DNA from: a virus
Virus record (IMG/VR): IMGVR_UViG_3300047352_000276
Coordinates: 1 to 54,994 of that record
Reading direction: 5' to 3' (one strand)
DNA: 54,994 bases
The translations under genes were made by a program, and so were the position numbers. Of this stretch, positions 47,392-54,450 are shown in pieces (position 1 is the stretch's first letter; every line of letters starts with the position of its first letter). Under the pieces are notes generated by a model. That model saw nothing but the letters and a program-made list of their open reading frames with translations. It did not search any database and was not told where the DNA came from.

Positions 47392-47658
47392 TTATCCTCT
47401 TTCTTGAACAGACCCAACGAAAACTCCATCTTTGAAGAACTTGGCGAAAGCGAAAGGATCACGCTTTTGACGACGACGCATCTCATCCGAGTAAGTCATC
47501 CGCTGATCGGCGTAATAGTTTTCCTTCTCAGGATTCCAACCGCGCATTGCTTCCCCAGCTTCACGACAATCTTGAATGACAAAAGCCAACTCATCGTCGG
47601 TGCACTTCCTCGCCATGGATGTCCACTTGGCGAACTCTGCAGCTGTTGCCCCACTCAT
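47392..47658 (-). CDS. Small charged hypothetical protein
   Basis: An 88-residue protein. SGATAAEFAKWTSMARKCTDDELAFVIQDCREAGEAMRGWNPEKENYYADQRMTYSDEMRRRQK is helical; the REAxxAMRGWNPxxExYYxDQxxTYxDExRRR pattern is a common marine phage signature. Coupled to its upstream gene by ATGA. Role unknown; early leftward transcription suggests host takeover. Confidence 0.7.
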   Translation of the reverse strand: MSGATAAEFAKWTSMARKCTDDELAFVIQDCREAGEAMRGWNPEKENYYADQRMTYSDEMRRRQKRDPFAFAKFFKDGVFVGSVQERG

Positions 47659-47843
47659 TGGGACAACTCCATGTGCTTTTGGTTCATCGCCATGAACACC
47701 CCAGAAACCACATCAGCACTCTCGTCACCCAGACGAACCTGCCAGACGCCAGCCCAATCGGTGGCACAAACAACTGTGGCCTTGCGACCGAAGTAAAAAC
47801 AATCCTCATCACGGATGATGATCTTGTCGTTGCGATTAAACAT
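47655..47843 (-). CDS. Small beta protein (SH3/KOW-like candidate)
   Basis: A 62-residue protein; ATG 47843 follows GAGAAAGGA and promoter P3. NRNDKIIIRDEDCFYFGRKATVVCATDWAGVWQVRLGD has the alternating pattern of a small beta barrel such as a KOW or SH3-like fold, often found in RNA-polymerase or ribosome binders. First gene of the leftward early operon. Confidence 0.65.
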   Translation of the reverse strand: MFNRNDKIIIRDEDCFYFGRKATVVCATDWAGVWQVRLGDESADVVSGVFMAMNQKHMELSQ

Positions 47844-47892
47844 AAGCAGTTCCTTTCTCAAACCAACAGGGCCAATCCCAGCCAGCAAAGAT

Positions 47893-47921
47893 AGTATCGC
47901 TTTATTCTGCTAAAAAGGCAA
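47893..47921 (-). promoter_or_regulatory. Promoter P3 (TTGCCT-17-GATACT, minus strand)
   Basis: TTGCCT (47921-47916) and GATACT (47898-47893) are 17 bases apart and preceded by GC, identical in layout to P1 and P2. TTTTTTGTTGCCTT is nearly the same as in P2, and AAACATTGGGA (rc of 47932-47942) also occurs upstream of P2 (53525-53535). Drives the genes 47843 to 46519. Confidence 0.8.
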
Positions 47922-48241
47922 CAAAAAAGATTCCCAATGTTTACAATCACTTGCAGAAGGTTCCCAGTCTCTGGGTTCTCGTCCCCAATCAAAACACGAC
48001 TCTGGAAACGACTATTGTTGTTTGTTTGCAATCACTTGCAAGATTCGTAACCCACGTTCCCAGTCTTTTGCTGATTTTGAACAACAAAAAAATAACCTGA
48101 AATATTCCCTTATAGTAAAGCAAAAAAGGACGGGTCAGAAAACAACTGCACACAAAAGGTTGGTTTCGCTGGGAACGCTGTTGTTATAAAACAATAATTT
48201 TTATTTTTGCTTCCATAACAGCTTTCTTTGAAATTTTCTTG
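47922..48241. promoter_or_regulatory. Divergent intergenic region with paired repeats
   Basis: This is the core of the only gene-free stretch above 300 bases (47844-48296). Direct repeats: CAATCACTTGCA at 47944-47955 and 48029-48040; GTTCCCAGTCT at 47960-47970 and 48056-48066, giving a two-unit array with ~85-96 base period. An inverted partner CTGGGAAC lies at 48169-48176 and a small hairpin CCCAG-TCT-CTGGG at 47963-47975. The right part is A/T-rich. No ORF fits. It could be a replication origin with iterons, an operator array, or a packaging site. Confidence 0.55.
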
Positions 48242-48270
48242 TTTTCTTTTTATTTTTTTGCAGGCATACT
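48242..48270 (+). promoter_or_regulatory. Weak promoter candidate for 48297 operon
   Basis: CATACT at 48265-48270 lies 17 bases after TTTTCT (48242-48247) within a T-rich tract. The -10 keeps ATACT as in other promoters, but G is replaced by C and the -35 is poor. It sits 27 bases before the first gene of the rightward block, which has no better candidate. Confidence 0.45.
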
Positions 48271-48296
48271 CAAAGCTCACTGAGAAAGGACACTCT

Positions 48297-48659
48297 ATGC
48301 CTAAAGTTTACGTCGTCAATCGTCCGAGAGAAAACAAGTTTGGGTGGACCCCTGACTTGAGTGATGCATCGCGTTATGGTGCATTGGAGATTGTGTTTGA
48401 GCCCGAGGACAAGCCACAATTTGTCCCAGGACCATCCATCCAAAAAGCTCGGAGGATAATGAAAGATTTCGGGTCAGAGGATTACATCCTGTGGCCAGGA
48501 GGTGGTGACCCTATTGCTGTGATGGTGTGCTGCATGATCGCATCAGAAATGTCACCAGTCGTGCGCATCCTACGTTGGGAGCGTAATTTTGAAGAGGGAG
48601 ACAGGGATCGCCGGAAAGGTTGGTACATGCCTGTTGCCCTCGAAATGAGAAAGGCTTAA
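48297..48659 (+). CDS. Hypothetical early protein
   Basis: A 120-residue protein with ATG 48297 after GAGAAAGGA; 23 upstream in-frame codons cover the promoter. PKVYVVNRPRENKFGWTPDLSDASRYGALEIVFEPEDKPQFVPGPSIQKARRIMKDFGSEDYILWPGGGDPIAVMVCCMIASEM resembles a compact alpha/beta protein with a conserved WPGGGDP turn. A family I recognise by pattern in marine phages, next to replication genes; function unknown. Confidence 0.7.
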   Translation: MPKVYVVNRPRENKFGWTPDLSDASRYGALEIVFEPEDKPQFVPGPSIQKARRIMKDFGSEDYILWPGGGDPIAVMVCCMIASEMSPVVRILRWERNFEEGDRDRRKGWYMPVALEMRKA

Positions 48660-48660
48660 C

Positions 48661-49251
48661 ATGAAAGAGCAAGTAGATCTGCTTGAGGACGTGGCACCTG
48701 CGTCCAATGAATTAGGTGCAATTTCTGACATGGCTCAAAAGATGTTCAACATTCAAGCTGAGTGTGAAAATCTGGAGATGCTGTTGAAGAATAGAAAGCT
48801 GGATCTAAAAGCAATCGCCGAACAAGACTTGCCTGATTTAATGCAAGAACTGAACATCAAGGAATTCACCCTGACCAATGGTGCCAAGGTGGAGATCAAA
48901 GATGTTATCACAGGCTCAGTCCCCAGTGCAGGTGCAATCGCACGTGCCAAAGGTGACACCCAAGACGAGCTGGCGATACGGCAACAACAATGCTTTGAAT
49001 GGTTGCGCGGCAATGGTGCTGGCGACTTAATCAAGAGCAATGTTGAGGTCCAGTTTGGGCGCAATGAAGATGACGAATGCAATGCCTTCACAGAAGAGCT
49101 GCGCGAACGTCAACTTTATTATAAGCGTGCAATTGGTGTCCATCCGTCCTCACTCAACAGCTTCATCAAAGAGCGTTTGAGCGAAGGCAAAGACATCCCC
49201 CTAGATCTGTTCAGAGTTTACACAGGTCGCACAGCCAACATCAGGAGATAA
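48661..49251 (+). CDS. Conserved phage replication-region protein
   Basis: A 196-residue protein with an N-terminal coiled coil (AECENLEMLLKNRKLDLKAIAEQDLPDLMQEL) and a globular C-terminal part ending GVHPSSLNSFIKERLSEGKDIPLDLFRVYTGRTA. The pattern ExxLKxxxxxLxxxxxxxLPdxMxELgixeFtLxnGxKvxi, with its C-terminal ...vHpsTLxxfIkExlxxgxxiPxdlFxvy, is widespread in phages beside SSB-like and helicase genes. Function unknown; protein-protein adaptor is likely. Confidence 0.72.
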   Translation: MKEQVDLLEDVAPASNELGAISDMAQKMFNIQAECENLEMLLKNRKLDLKAIAEQDLPDLMQELNIKEFTLTNGAKVEIKDVITGSVPSAGAIARAKGDTQDELAIRQQQCFEWLRGNGAGDLIKSNVEVQFGRNEDDECNAFTEELRERQLYYKRAIGVHPSSLNSFIKERLSEGKDIPLDLFRVYTGRTANIRR

Positions 49252-49255
49252 TCTT

Positions 49256-50059
49256 ATGGCGAAGAAAGAATTAGCGAAGAAAGAAGAAAGCAATGGTGTG
49301 TCCATGTCTGTAATGGATATGTGGCTTGAGGATGCAGGGTCAGCCAGCGAGGGAATGTCCAAAGACGACATGATGATCCCACGCCTGTCCATCCTGCAAC
49401 AAATGTCCCCGCAGATCAATAAGCGTGATGGCGCATATGTTGATGGGGCTGAAGCTGGCCATATCTATGACAATGTTGCCAACGAAGTCTATGATGGAGA
49501 AAGCGGGATCACAGTGGTTCCGATCAGTTATCGTCGCGCCCACATTGAGTGGAAAGCCGATCGTGGTGGGTTGGTTGCCGACCATGGCTCAGACAGCGCA
49601 TGCTTGGACAATTGCACTCGTGGCAGTCGCGGTGAATATCTCACCGACGAAGGCAATGAGATTGTTCCCACAGGCGAATATTTTGTGTATGTTGTTGAGG
49701 ACGAAGGGAACTATTCCCCAGCAATGCTCTCAATGAGCAAGTCTCAGCTGAAGCGTGCACGCCAATGGAACTCAATGATCAACCGTCTGCAGGTTCCCCA
49801 TCCACAAGGTGGAGGAGCAATCAATCCTGCGATGTTCTGGAACGCCTACACGCTGTCCACAGTCCCAGAAGAAAATGATCAAGGCTCTTGGTTTGGGTGG
49901 AGTGTGAAGATGAAGTTTGACGCTAAGTCTGGCGGCATCTTGGAGAACAACCCCAATGGTACTGAAATTTATTTGGCTGCACGTGACTTCAAGCAACAGG
50001 TCGCATCTGGTGCCCTGAAGCCAACAGGCCCAGTCAATGACAATGAGGTGCCATTCTAA
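49256..50059 (+). CDS. ssDNA-binding-like protein with SSB-type acidic tail
   Basis: A 267-residue protein. DMMIPRLSILQQMSPQ, SGITVVPISYRRAHIEWK, TGEYFVYVVEDEG, SPAMLSMSKSQLKRARQWNSMINRL and YTLSTVPEENDQGSWFGWSVKMKF give a beta-barrel-type pattern I know from phage replication regions. The chain ends in PVNDNEVPF: acidic residues then a terminal Pro-Phe, the docking tip of bacterial SSB (DDDIPF). It lies directly before the primase gene. ssDNA binding is an inference from tip and context. Confidence 0.65.
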   Translation: MAKKELAKKEESNGVSMSVMDMWLEDAGSASEGMSKDDMMIPRLSILQQMSPQINKRDGAYVDGAEAGHIYDNVANEVYDGESGITVVPISYRRAHIEWKADRGGLVADHGSDSACLDNCTRGSRGEYLTDEGNEIVPTGEYFVYVVEDEGNYSPAMLSMSKSQLKRARQWNSMINRLQVPHPQGGGAINPAMFWNAYTLSTVPEENDQGSWFGWSVKMKFDAKSGGILENNPNGTEIYLAARDFKQQVASGALKPTGPVNDNEVPF

Positions 50060-50078
50060 AACAACCCAGTGGGTTGTT
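50060..50078 (+). terminator. 8-bp hairpin after the SSB-like gene
   Basis: AACAACCC (50060-50067) and GGGTTGTT (50071-50078) pair around a 3-base loop, overlapping the stop codon. No U-tract follows on this strand. A second inverted repeat, GGCAATCTG (50080-50088) / CAGATTGCC (50126-50134), lies between it and the primase start. They may tune read-through or translation of the primase. Confidence 0.5.
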
Positions 50079-50155
50079 AGGCAATCTGTGCTTCAACGTG
50101 CTTTCCATCTTTTCATGTTGGGGTGCAGATTGCCGACGATTCAGAAAGGAACATC

Positions 50156-51688
50156 ATGCAACAAACAAAAAGATTCATGAAGTTGTTTCGTGGTTACGAA
50201 CACGCACATGGACAATATCGAGTTCAGAAGACAGAAGCAGACGGCAAAATGTCTGGCCGTGCACTGACCATCAGCGAGCCAGCCACCCAAGAGAATTTTG
50301 AGTCTCACCTGAATGGTGGCGACTACATCCTAGGCATCATCATGCTGCGAGAAAACAACTCTTGCAATTTTGGTGTGATCGACATTGACATCCGAGGTGA
50401 CGTAAAGCTCAACGAGAGTTTGGAGTCTCTGGAAGAAAAGATACGCTCCACCCCATTGGTGTTGTGCAGGTCAAAGTCTGGTGGCGCACATTTGTACTTG
50501 TTCTGCGAACCTGCCATAGCAGCCATTGACATGGTCGCCAAGCTCAACGAGTTTGCAGCTGGGCTAGGGTACGGTGGCGCTGAAGTTTTTCCCAAGCAAA
50601 TCAGCCGCGCAAACGAACGTGATCGTGGCAACTGGATCAACCTATGTTATTGGGATGGCGACAAGTCTGAGCGGCATGCAATCCATGAAGGCAAAAAGCT
50701 CAACCTGAAAAAGTTTTTAGATCTTGCGGAGAAGAAGCGCACCACCTATGAGGCTCTGGAAAACTTCAAGCCTGACCTGACGAACAAGTTTGAGGATGGG
50801 CCGCCATGCCTTCAACACATAATGACCATGGGCTTCCCAGAAGGTGGACGAAACATTTCTTTGTTCAATGTGGGCGTTTATTATCGCAAGAAGAACCCAG
50901 ACGATTGGCAAGAAGATCTGATGAGGTTCAATTACGAAAGCATGAGCGAACCCCTGCCCTCTGGTGAGGTCAATGGCCTGATCAAGTCTGTCAGCAAAAA
51001 AGACTATGCCTACACTTGCAAGCAATCTCCAATTTGCAACTATTGCGAGAAGTCCAAGTGCATGAAGCGAGAGTTTGGCATTGGTGGGATCGGTGGTGGT
51101 CAAGCCATAGAGATAGATGCCATCACGAAGTACGAAACTGAGAACAGACAATCCGTGCGATGGTACATCGAGATAGGTGGTGAGCGAATAGAAGTCACGA
51201 CCCAACAACTTTTGGACCAACGCCAACTGCAAAAGCTGTGTGTTGAAAAGCTCAACAAGTGTCCGAGCACAATGCCAGGACAGCGTTGGGAACAGCGCAT
51301 CAACGAGCTGTTGACCAGTGTTGAGGTGATCTTGGACCCAGACGATGCATCACCCCAAGGCCAATTTGAAAAGATGCTTGACAGCTTCCTGACTGGCAAA
51401 GTCCAAGCTCGCCAAAGAGACGAGATCATGAATGGCAAGCCATGGCACGACATTGACGATGGAAAGGTTTACTTCCGATCAGAAGACCTATTTATTTATC
51501 TTGAGGCTAGGAGGTTCAGATATCCATCCCAGCACCAAGTCTGGTCTTGGCTCAGGACTGTGGGTGGTGACCGCAAGGCATTCCGAATCAAATCTAAGCC
51601 AGTCAAGGTCTGGTCTGTTCCGGCTCCAGACTTCTATCAAGACGACGATGACTTGAATATTCCGAGTGGCGTGACAGAGGAGTTTTGA
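50156..51688 (+). CDS. AEP-type primase (archaeo-eukaryotic primase/PrimPol-like)
   Basis: A 510-residue protein. Catalytic core: FGVIDIDIRG with D76 and D78, then RSKSGGAHLYLF with the Ser-Gly-x-His motif (H112), and AEVFPKQ near 145. These are the DxD and sxH signatures of archaeo-eukaryotic primases. A zinc cluster C288, C294, C297, C302 (CKQSPICNYCEKSKC) follows, as in primase PriCT/zinc segments. The C-terminal 200 residues may bind DNA or helicase. ATG 50156 follows GAAAGGA. No helicase domain is fused, so unwinding must come from another protein. Confidence 0.85.
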   Translation: MQQTKRFMKLFRGYEHAHGQYRVQKTEADGKMSGRALTISEPATQENFESHLNGGDYILGIIMLRENNSCNFGVIDIDIRGDVKLNESLESLEEKIRSTPLVLCRSKSGGAHLYLFCEPAIAAIDMVAKLNEFAAGLGYGGAEVFPKQISRANERDRGNWINLCYWDGDKSERHAIHEGKKLNLKKFLDLAEKKRTTYEALENFKPDLTNKFEDGPPCLQHIMTMGFPEGGRNISLFNVGVYYRKKNPDDWQEDLMRFNYESMSEPLPSGEVNGLIKSVSKKDYAYTCKQSPICNYCEKSKCMKREFGIGGIGGGQAIEIDAITKYETENRQSVRWYIEIGGERIEVTTQQLLDQRQLQKLCVEKLNKCPSTMPGQRWEQRINELLTSVEVILDPDDASPQGQFEKMLDSFLTGKVQARQRDEIMNGKPWHDIDDGKVYFRSEDLFIYLEARRFRYPSQHQVWSWLRTVGGDRKAFRIKSKPVKVWSVPAPDFYQDDDDLNIPSGVTEEF

Positions 51689-51689
51689 A

Positions 51690-51836
51690 ATGATAAACCG
51701 TGATGAATATGAAAGAGTCTGCGAAGAAAATCGTGAGCTTAAAGAAAGGCTCGAAAAGATAACAAGAGAGCTGTTCGTGGTTTATTGCACAGCCAAGAAA
51801 GTTTTAGGGGGAGAAGATGCTGCTGGAAAAGAATAA
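51690..51836 (+). CDS. Small coiled-coil protein
   Basis: A 48-residue gene read from the bases: ATG 51690, stop TAA 51834-51836, with AGGAG upstream. RDEYERVCEENRELKERLEKITREL is a heptad coiled coil, then FVVYCTAKKVLGG. It overlaps the next gene by 20 bases. Possibly a small dimeric cofactor of replication; no family recognised. Confidence 0.65.
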   Translation: MINRDEYERVCEENRELKERLEKITRELFVVYCTAKKVLGGEDAAGKE

Positions 51837-52122
51837 GTTAGCCAAGGCCAAGTTTGCGGAGATCCTTGAAAGAAACCTGCAACCCAGACCAGAAGCATAC
51901 CATTATGCAGAGGCTGTTGTTTGTGATTTTTGCGGCCAATACACACGTGGCAAGATTTACAAGAAATGGAGCCTCCATGAACTCGCATTGCGCACAACAG
52001 TCGACTGCGATTCATGCTTCACAGAACTCTTTCAGAAAGGAATAGAATATCATGAGGAAAGTCCAGATCATCCTCGGACCTCCAGGAACGGGCAAAACAA
52101 CCAAGCTGCTGGGGATAGTTGA
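51817..52122 (+). CDS. Zinc-binding hypothetical protein
   Basis: A 101-residue protein; ATG 51817 has GGGGGAG five bases upstream. VCDFCGQYTRG and DCDSCF make a CxxC...CxxC zinc site with ~25 residues between the pairs. The last ~23 codons (from about 52052) overlap the helicase start in another frame, an unusual 71-base overlap. No function assigned. Confidence 0.6.
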   Translation: MLLEKNKLAKAKFAEILERNLQPRPEAYHYAEAVVCDFCGQYTRGKIYKKWSLHELALRTTVDCDSCFTELFQKGIEYHEESPDHPRTSRNGQNNQAAGDS

Positions 52123-53512
52123 GGACGCACTCAAGCGCGGCATTCCCCCAGAGCGCATTGCTTACTTAGCCTTCACTCGCAAAGCAGCCCACGAAGCTGC
52201 AGAGCGTGCAATGGATCAGTTTGGTTTCGATGAGAGCAGGTTCCCATATTTCCGGACACTTCATTCTTTGGCCTTCAAAGAACTAGGACTGCAACGAGAT
52301 GAAGTAATGACCAATAACCACTATCGCAAATTTGGCAAGGCAATGGGTGTTGAATTCAAAGGCATATATGATGAAGATCTTGGCATTCACACTGGTGATG
52401 GCTTGGGGGACAAATGTTCACGAGTTGAGTCTCTGGCTAGAGTTGGCCTACGCACAGTTGAACAACAACACCACATTTCCAAGATCAATGACCTGACCCT
52501 GCATGCGGTGCGACAATATGATTCTGCGTTGCGTGTTTATAAGCATGACAATGGATTGCTGGACTTCACTGACATGTTGGAGCAATATGAGTCCGCACTG
52601 CCAGTCGACATTTGCATCTTTGACGAGGCGCAAGACTTGAGCTCATTGCAATATCGAATGGCAATCTTAGCCAGCAGCCAAGCCTCAGAAGTTTACATAG
52701 CAGGGGACGACGACCAAGCCATCTTTGGCTGGGCAGGAGCAGACGTTGCCAAATTCCTGTCATTGAAAGGTGAGCGAGTCGTGCTGCCCCAAAGCTATCG
52801 CATCCCCAAAGCTGTGCACAACCTTGCGTTGGAAGTTGTCAGCCGCATCAAGAACAGATATGAAAAGCCATGGTCACCACGCCAACAGCAAGGTTCTGTC
52901 GAGTGGGTGGCTGACGAACAACAAGCTGACTTCTCTGGGCAGGGGACTTGGATGTGTCTCAGTCGCAGCAAGTATCTGCTCAACAGGTTCAAGCAATCCG
53001 CAAGGCAACAAGGCTATGCATACCTGTTGAACGGCAAGCACTCCTTGGACAATGAAGAAACCAAAGCAATCTTGAGTTGGCAAAGGCTGAAGTCAGGCAA
53101 GCACCTGACCGTGCATGAAGCCAAGAACATAATCAAGTTTTTCTCTTTCACAGTTGACCTGCCTAAGAAAGAGTCATATGATCTCAATGATCTGGGTCTG
53201 CCAGACGAGGCAAAGAATCTTGATTGGATGACAATGTTAAAAGGCATCGCCCCAGACGAGCGGGAATATCTCCGATCTTGCTTGCGCAATGGGGAGAAGT
53301 TTTCGAACAAGCCAAGAATATCAATCTCAACAATCCACCAGTCCAAAGGTGGTGAGGCTGACAATGTGGTCTTGACAACTGACATGGGTCGATTGAGTTG
53401 GGAGAATTCACACACCGACGAAGAGAATCGAGTGTGGTATGTGGCATTGACCAGAGCCAAAGAGAACTTGTTTGTCGTGCGTCCTCGCAATTTGATGCAC
53501 TATCAGCTATGA
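52052..53512 (+). CDS. SF1 (UvrD/Rep-type) DNA helicase
   Basis: A 486-residue SF1 helicase. Motifs: GPPGTGKTT at 9-17 with K15, motif Ia LAFTRKAAHEA, motif II DEAQD at 191-195, motif III GDDDQAIFGWAGA near 218-230, motif IV QSYR, motif V STIHQSKGGEADNVVL and motif VI VWYVALTRAKE. Shorter than UvrD (about 720), missing much of the 1B/2B domains. With no DnaB-type helicase seen in the window, this is the best candidate for fork unwinding. ATG 52052 follows AGAAAGGA. Confidence 0.93.
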   Translation: MRKVQIILGPPGTGKTTKLLGIVEDALKRGIPPERIAYLAFTRKAAHEAAERAMDQFGFDESRFPYFRTLHSLAFKELGLQRDEVMTNNHYRKFGKAMGVEFKGIYDEDLGIHTGDGLGDKCSRVESLARVGLRTVEQQHHISKINDLTLHAVRQYDSALRVYKHDNGLLDFTDMLEQYESALPVDICIFDEAQDLSSLQYRMAILASSQASEVYIAGDDDQAIFGWAGADVAKFLSLKGERVVLPQSYRIPKAVHNLALEVVSRIKNRYEKPWSPRQQQGSVEWVADEQQADFSGQGTWMCLSRSKYLLNRFKQSARQQGYAYLLNGKHSLDNEETKAILSWQRLKSGKHLTVHEAKNIIKFFSFTVDLPKKESYDLNDLGLPDEAKNLDWMTMLKGIAPDEREYLRSCLRNGEKFSNKPRISISTIHQSKGGEADNVVLTTDMGRLSWENSHTDEENRVWYVALTRAKENLFVVRPRNLMHYQL

Positions 53513-53569
53513 GTAAGCTCTTGGAAACATTGGGAGAAAAATTATTTTCATCAAAATTGAATTTTTTTG

Positions 53570-53598
53570 TTGCCTTCTCCTGCGACATCAGCGATACT
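53570..53598 (+). promoter_or_regulatory. Promoter P2 (TTGCCT-17-GATACT)
   Basis: TTGCCT at 53570-53575 and GATACT at 53593-53598, exactly 17 bases apart, preceded by GC. An A/T-rich upstream block from 53534 (GAGAAAAATTATTTT..TCAAAATTGAA) parallels P1, and AAACATTGGGA at 53525-53535 parallels P3. It drives 53627 onward, over the contig break, into thyX and the polymerase operon. Confidence 0.8.
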
Positions 53599-53626
53599 AC
53601 GATTGTCAACTGAGAAAGGAAATGAC

Positions 53627-54280
53627 ATGAACAACCCAACCTTCGCCCTCGACATCAAATCTCTCGTCGTCAAAGCCTACGTCAGCAGCAAAGTTGCACG
53701 GTCACAAGGCAACGGCGCGATCATCTTCACCTCTGCTGAAGAGCTGCTGGCTGACCGCAACATCACAGGCAAGATCCTTGTGGACGCTTTCAATGAAGTC
53801 TCCCTCAAGACTGTCAAAAAGTTTTCCGACAACAAGACTGCTGCTCGTCGTTACATGGCTGCGATTGGTGGCCTGCACGTCGACCCCACAGGTTGCTGGG
53901 ACACTGGCTGGGACGTGCCCACCTCCAAGCCAACCCCACAGGTCGCTGCACTCCCAGGAATGACACCACTCGGTCTCCCTGCAGACAAGTCAGCGCCAGC
54001 CATCAAAGGTGCTCTCTCCGAGATTGTCGTCACAACCACTGACATCACCCCACCAATGCCAACCAAGGCTCGCGGTGCATTCGCTGGCAAGACAATCCGC
54101 GTGATTGAGCTTGACAATCCTCGCAAGGAAGGCACTCGTGCCCACAAGACATATAGCCTTTACGTCTCTGGTGGCAGCTACGAAGATCTGGTTGCGAACG
54201 CTGCTGGCTGGAGCACCAAAGGTGGCGTCAGAGAAGATGTTGCCCATGACATTAAAAAAGGACGCATCGAGCTGATATGA
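53627..54280 (+). CDS. DNA-binding-like hypothetical protein with two domains
   Basis: A 217-residue protein. ATG 53627 follows GAGAAAGGA. Residues 1-90 (ALDIKSLVVKAYVSSKVARSQGNGAIIFTSAEELLADRNITGKILVDAFNEVS) may form a nucleoid-type or helical domain; a Pro/Thr-rich linker follows; residues 145-215 (GAFAGKTIRVIELDNPRKEGTRAHKTYSLYVSGGSYEDLVANAAG) recall small winged-helix-like domains found in proteins linked to transcription. First gene under P2, so well placed for a regulatory role. No family assignment is certain. Confidence 0.65.
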   Translation: MNNPTFALDIKSLVVKAYVSSKVARSQGNGAIIFTSAEELLADRNITGKILVDAFNEVSLKTVKKFSDNKTAARRYMAAIGGLHVDPTGCWDTGWDVPTSKPTPQVAALPGMTPLGLPADKSAPAIKGALSEIVVTTTDITPPMPTKARGAFAGKTIRVIELDNPRKEGTRAHKTYSLYVSGGSYEDLVANAAGWSTKGGVREDVAHDIKKGRIELI

Positions 54281-54450
54281 CCTGCAAAGATTGCTATAAG
54301 CCAAAACTCAACGAGCAGGAGATTCGCCTCTTGCTCGTTGCGCTTGATGCTTGTATATTCCCGATTGAGCAATCCGTGCCACAAGCAATAACAACCCATG
54401 CAGCGGCCAAGAGAGCCGAACGCAAACTCAGGAAGATGTTGGAGGAATAA
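54277..54450 (+). CDS. Small helical protein with CxxC
   Basis: A 57-residue gene read from the bases: ATG 54277 (ATGA overlap), stop TAA 54448-54450 (TAATG overlap with the FAD gene). TCKDCYKPKLNEQEIRLLLVALDACIFPIEQSVPQAITTHAAAKRAERKLRKML: one CxxC near the N-terminus, two helices and a basic end. It lies between a regulator-like gene and the FAD protein. No family recognised. Confidence 0.65.
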   Translation: MTCKDCYKPKLNEQEIRLLLVALDACIFPIEQSVPQAITTHAAAKRAERKLRKMLEE

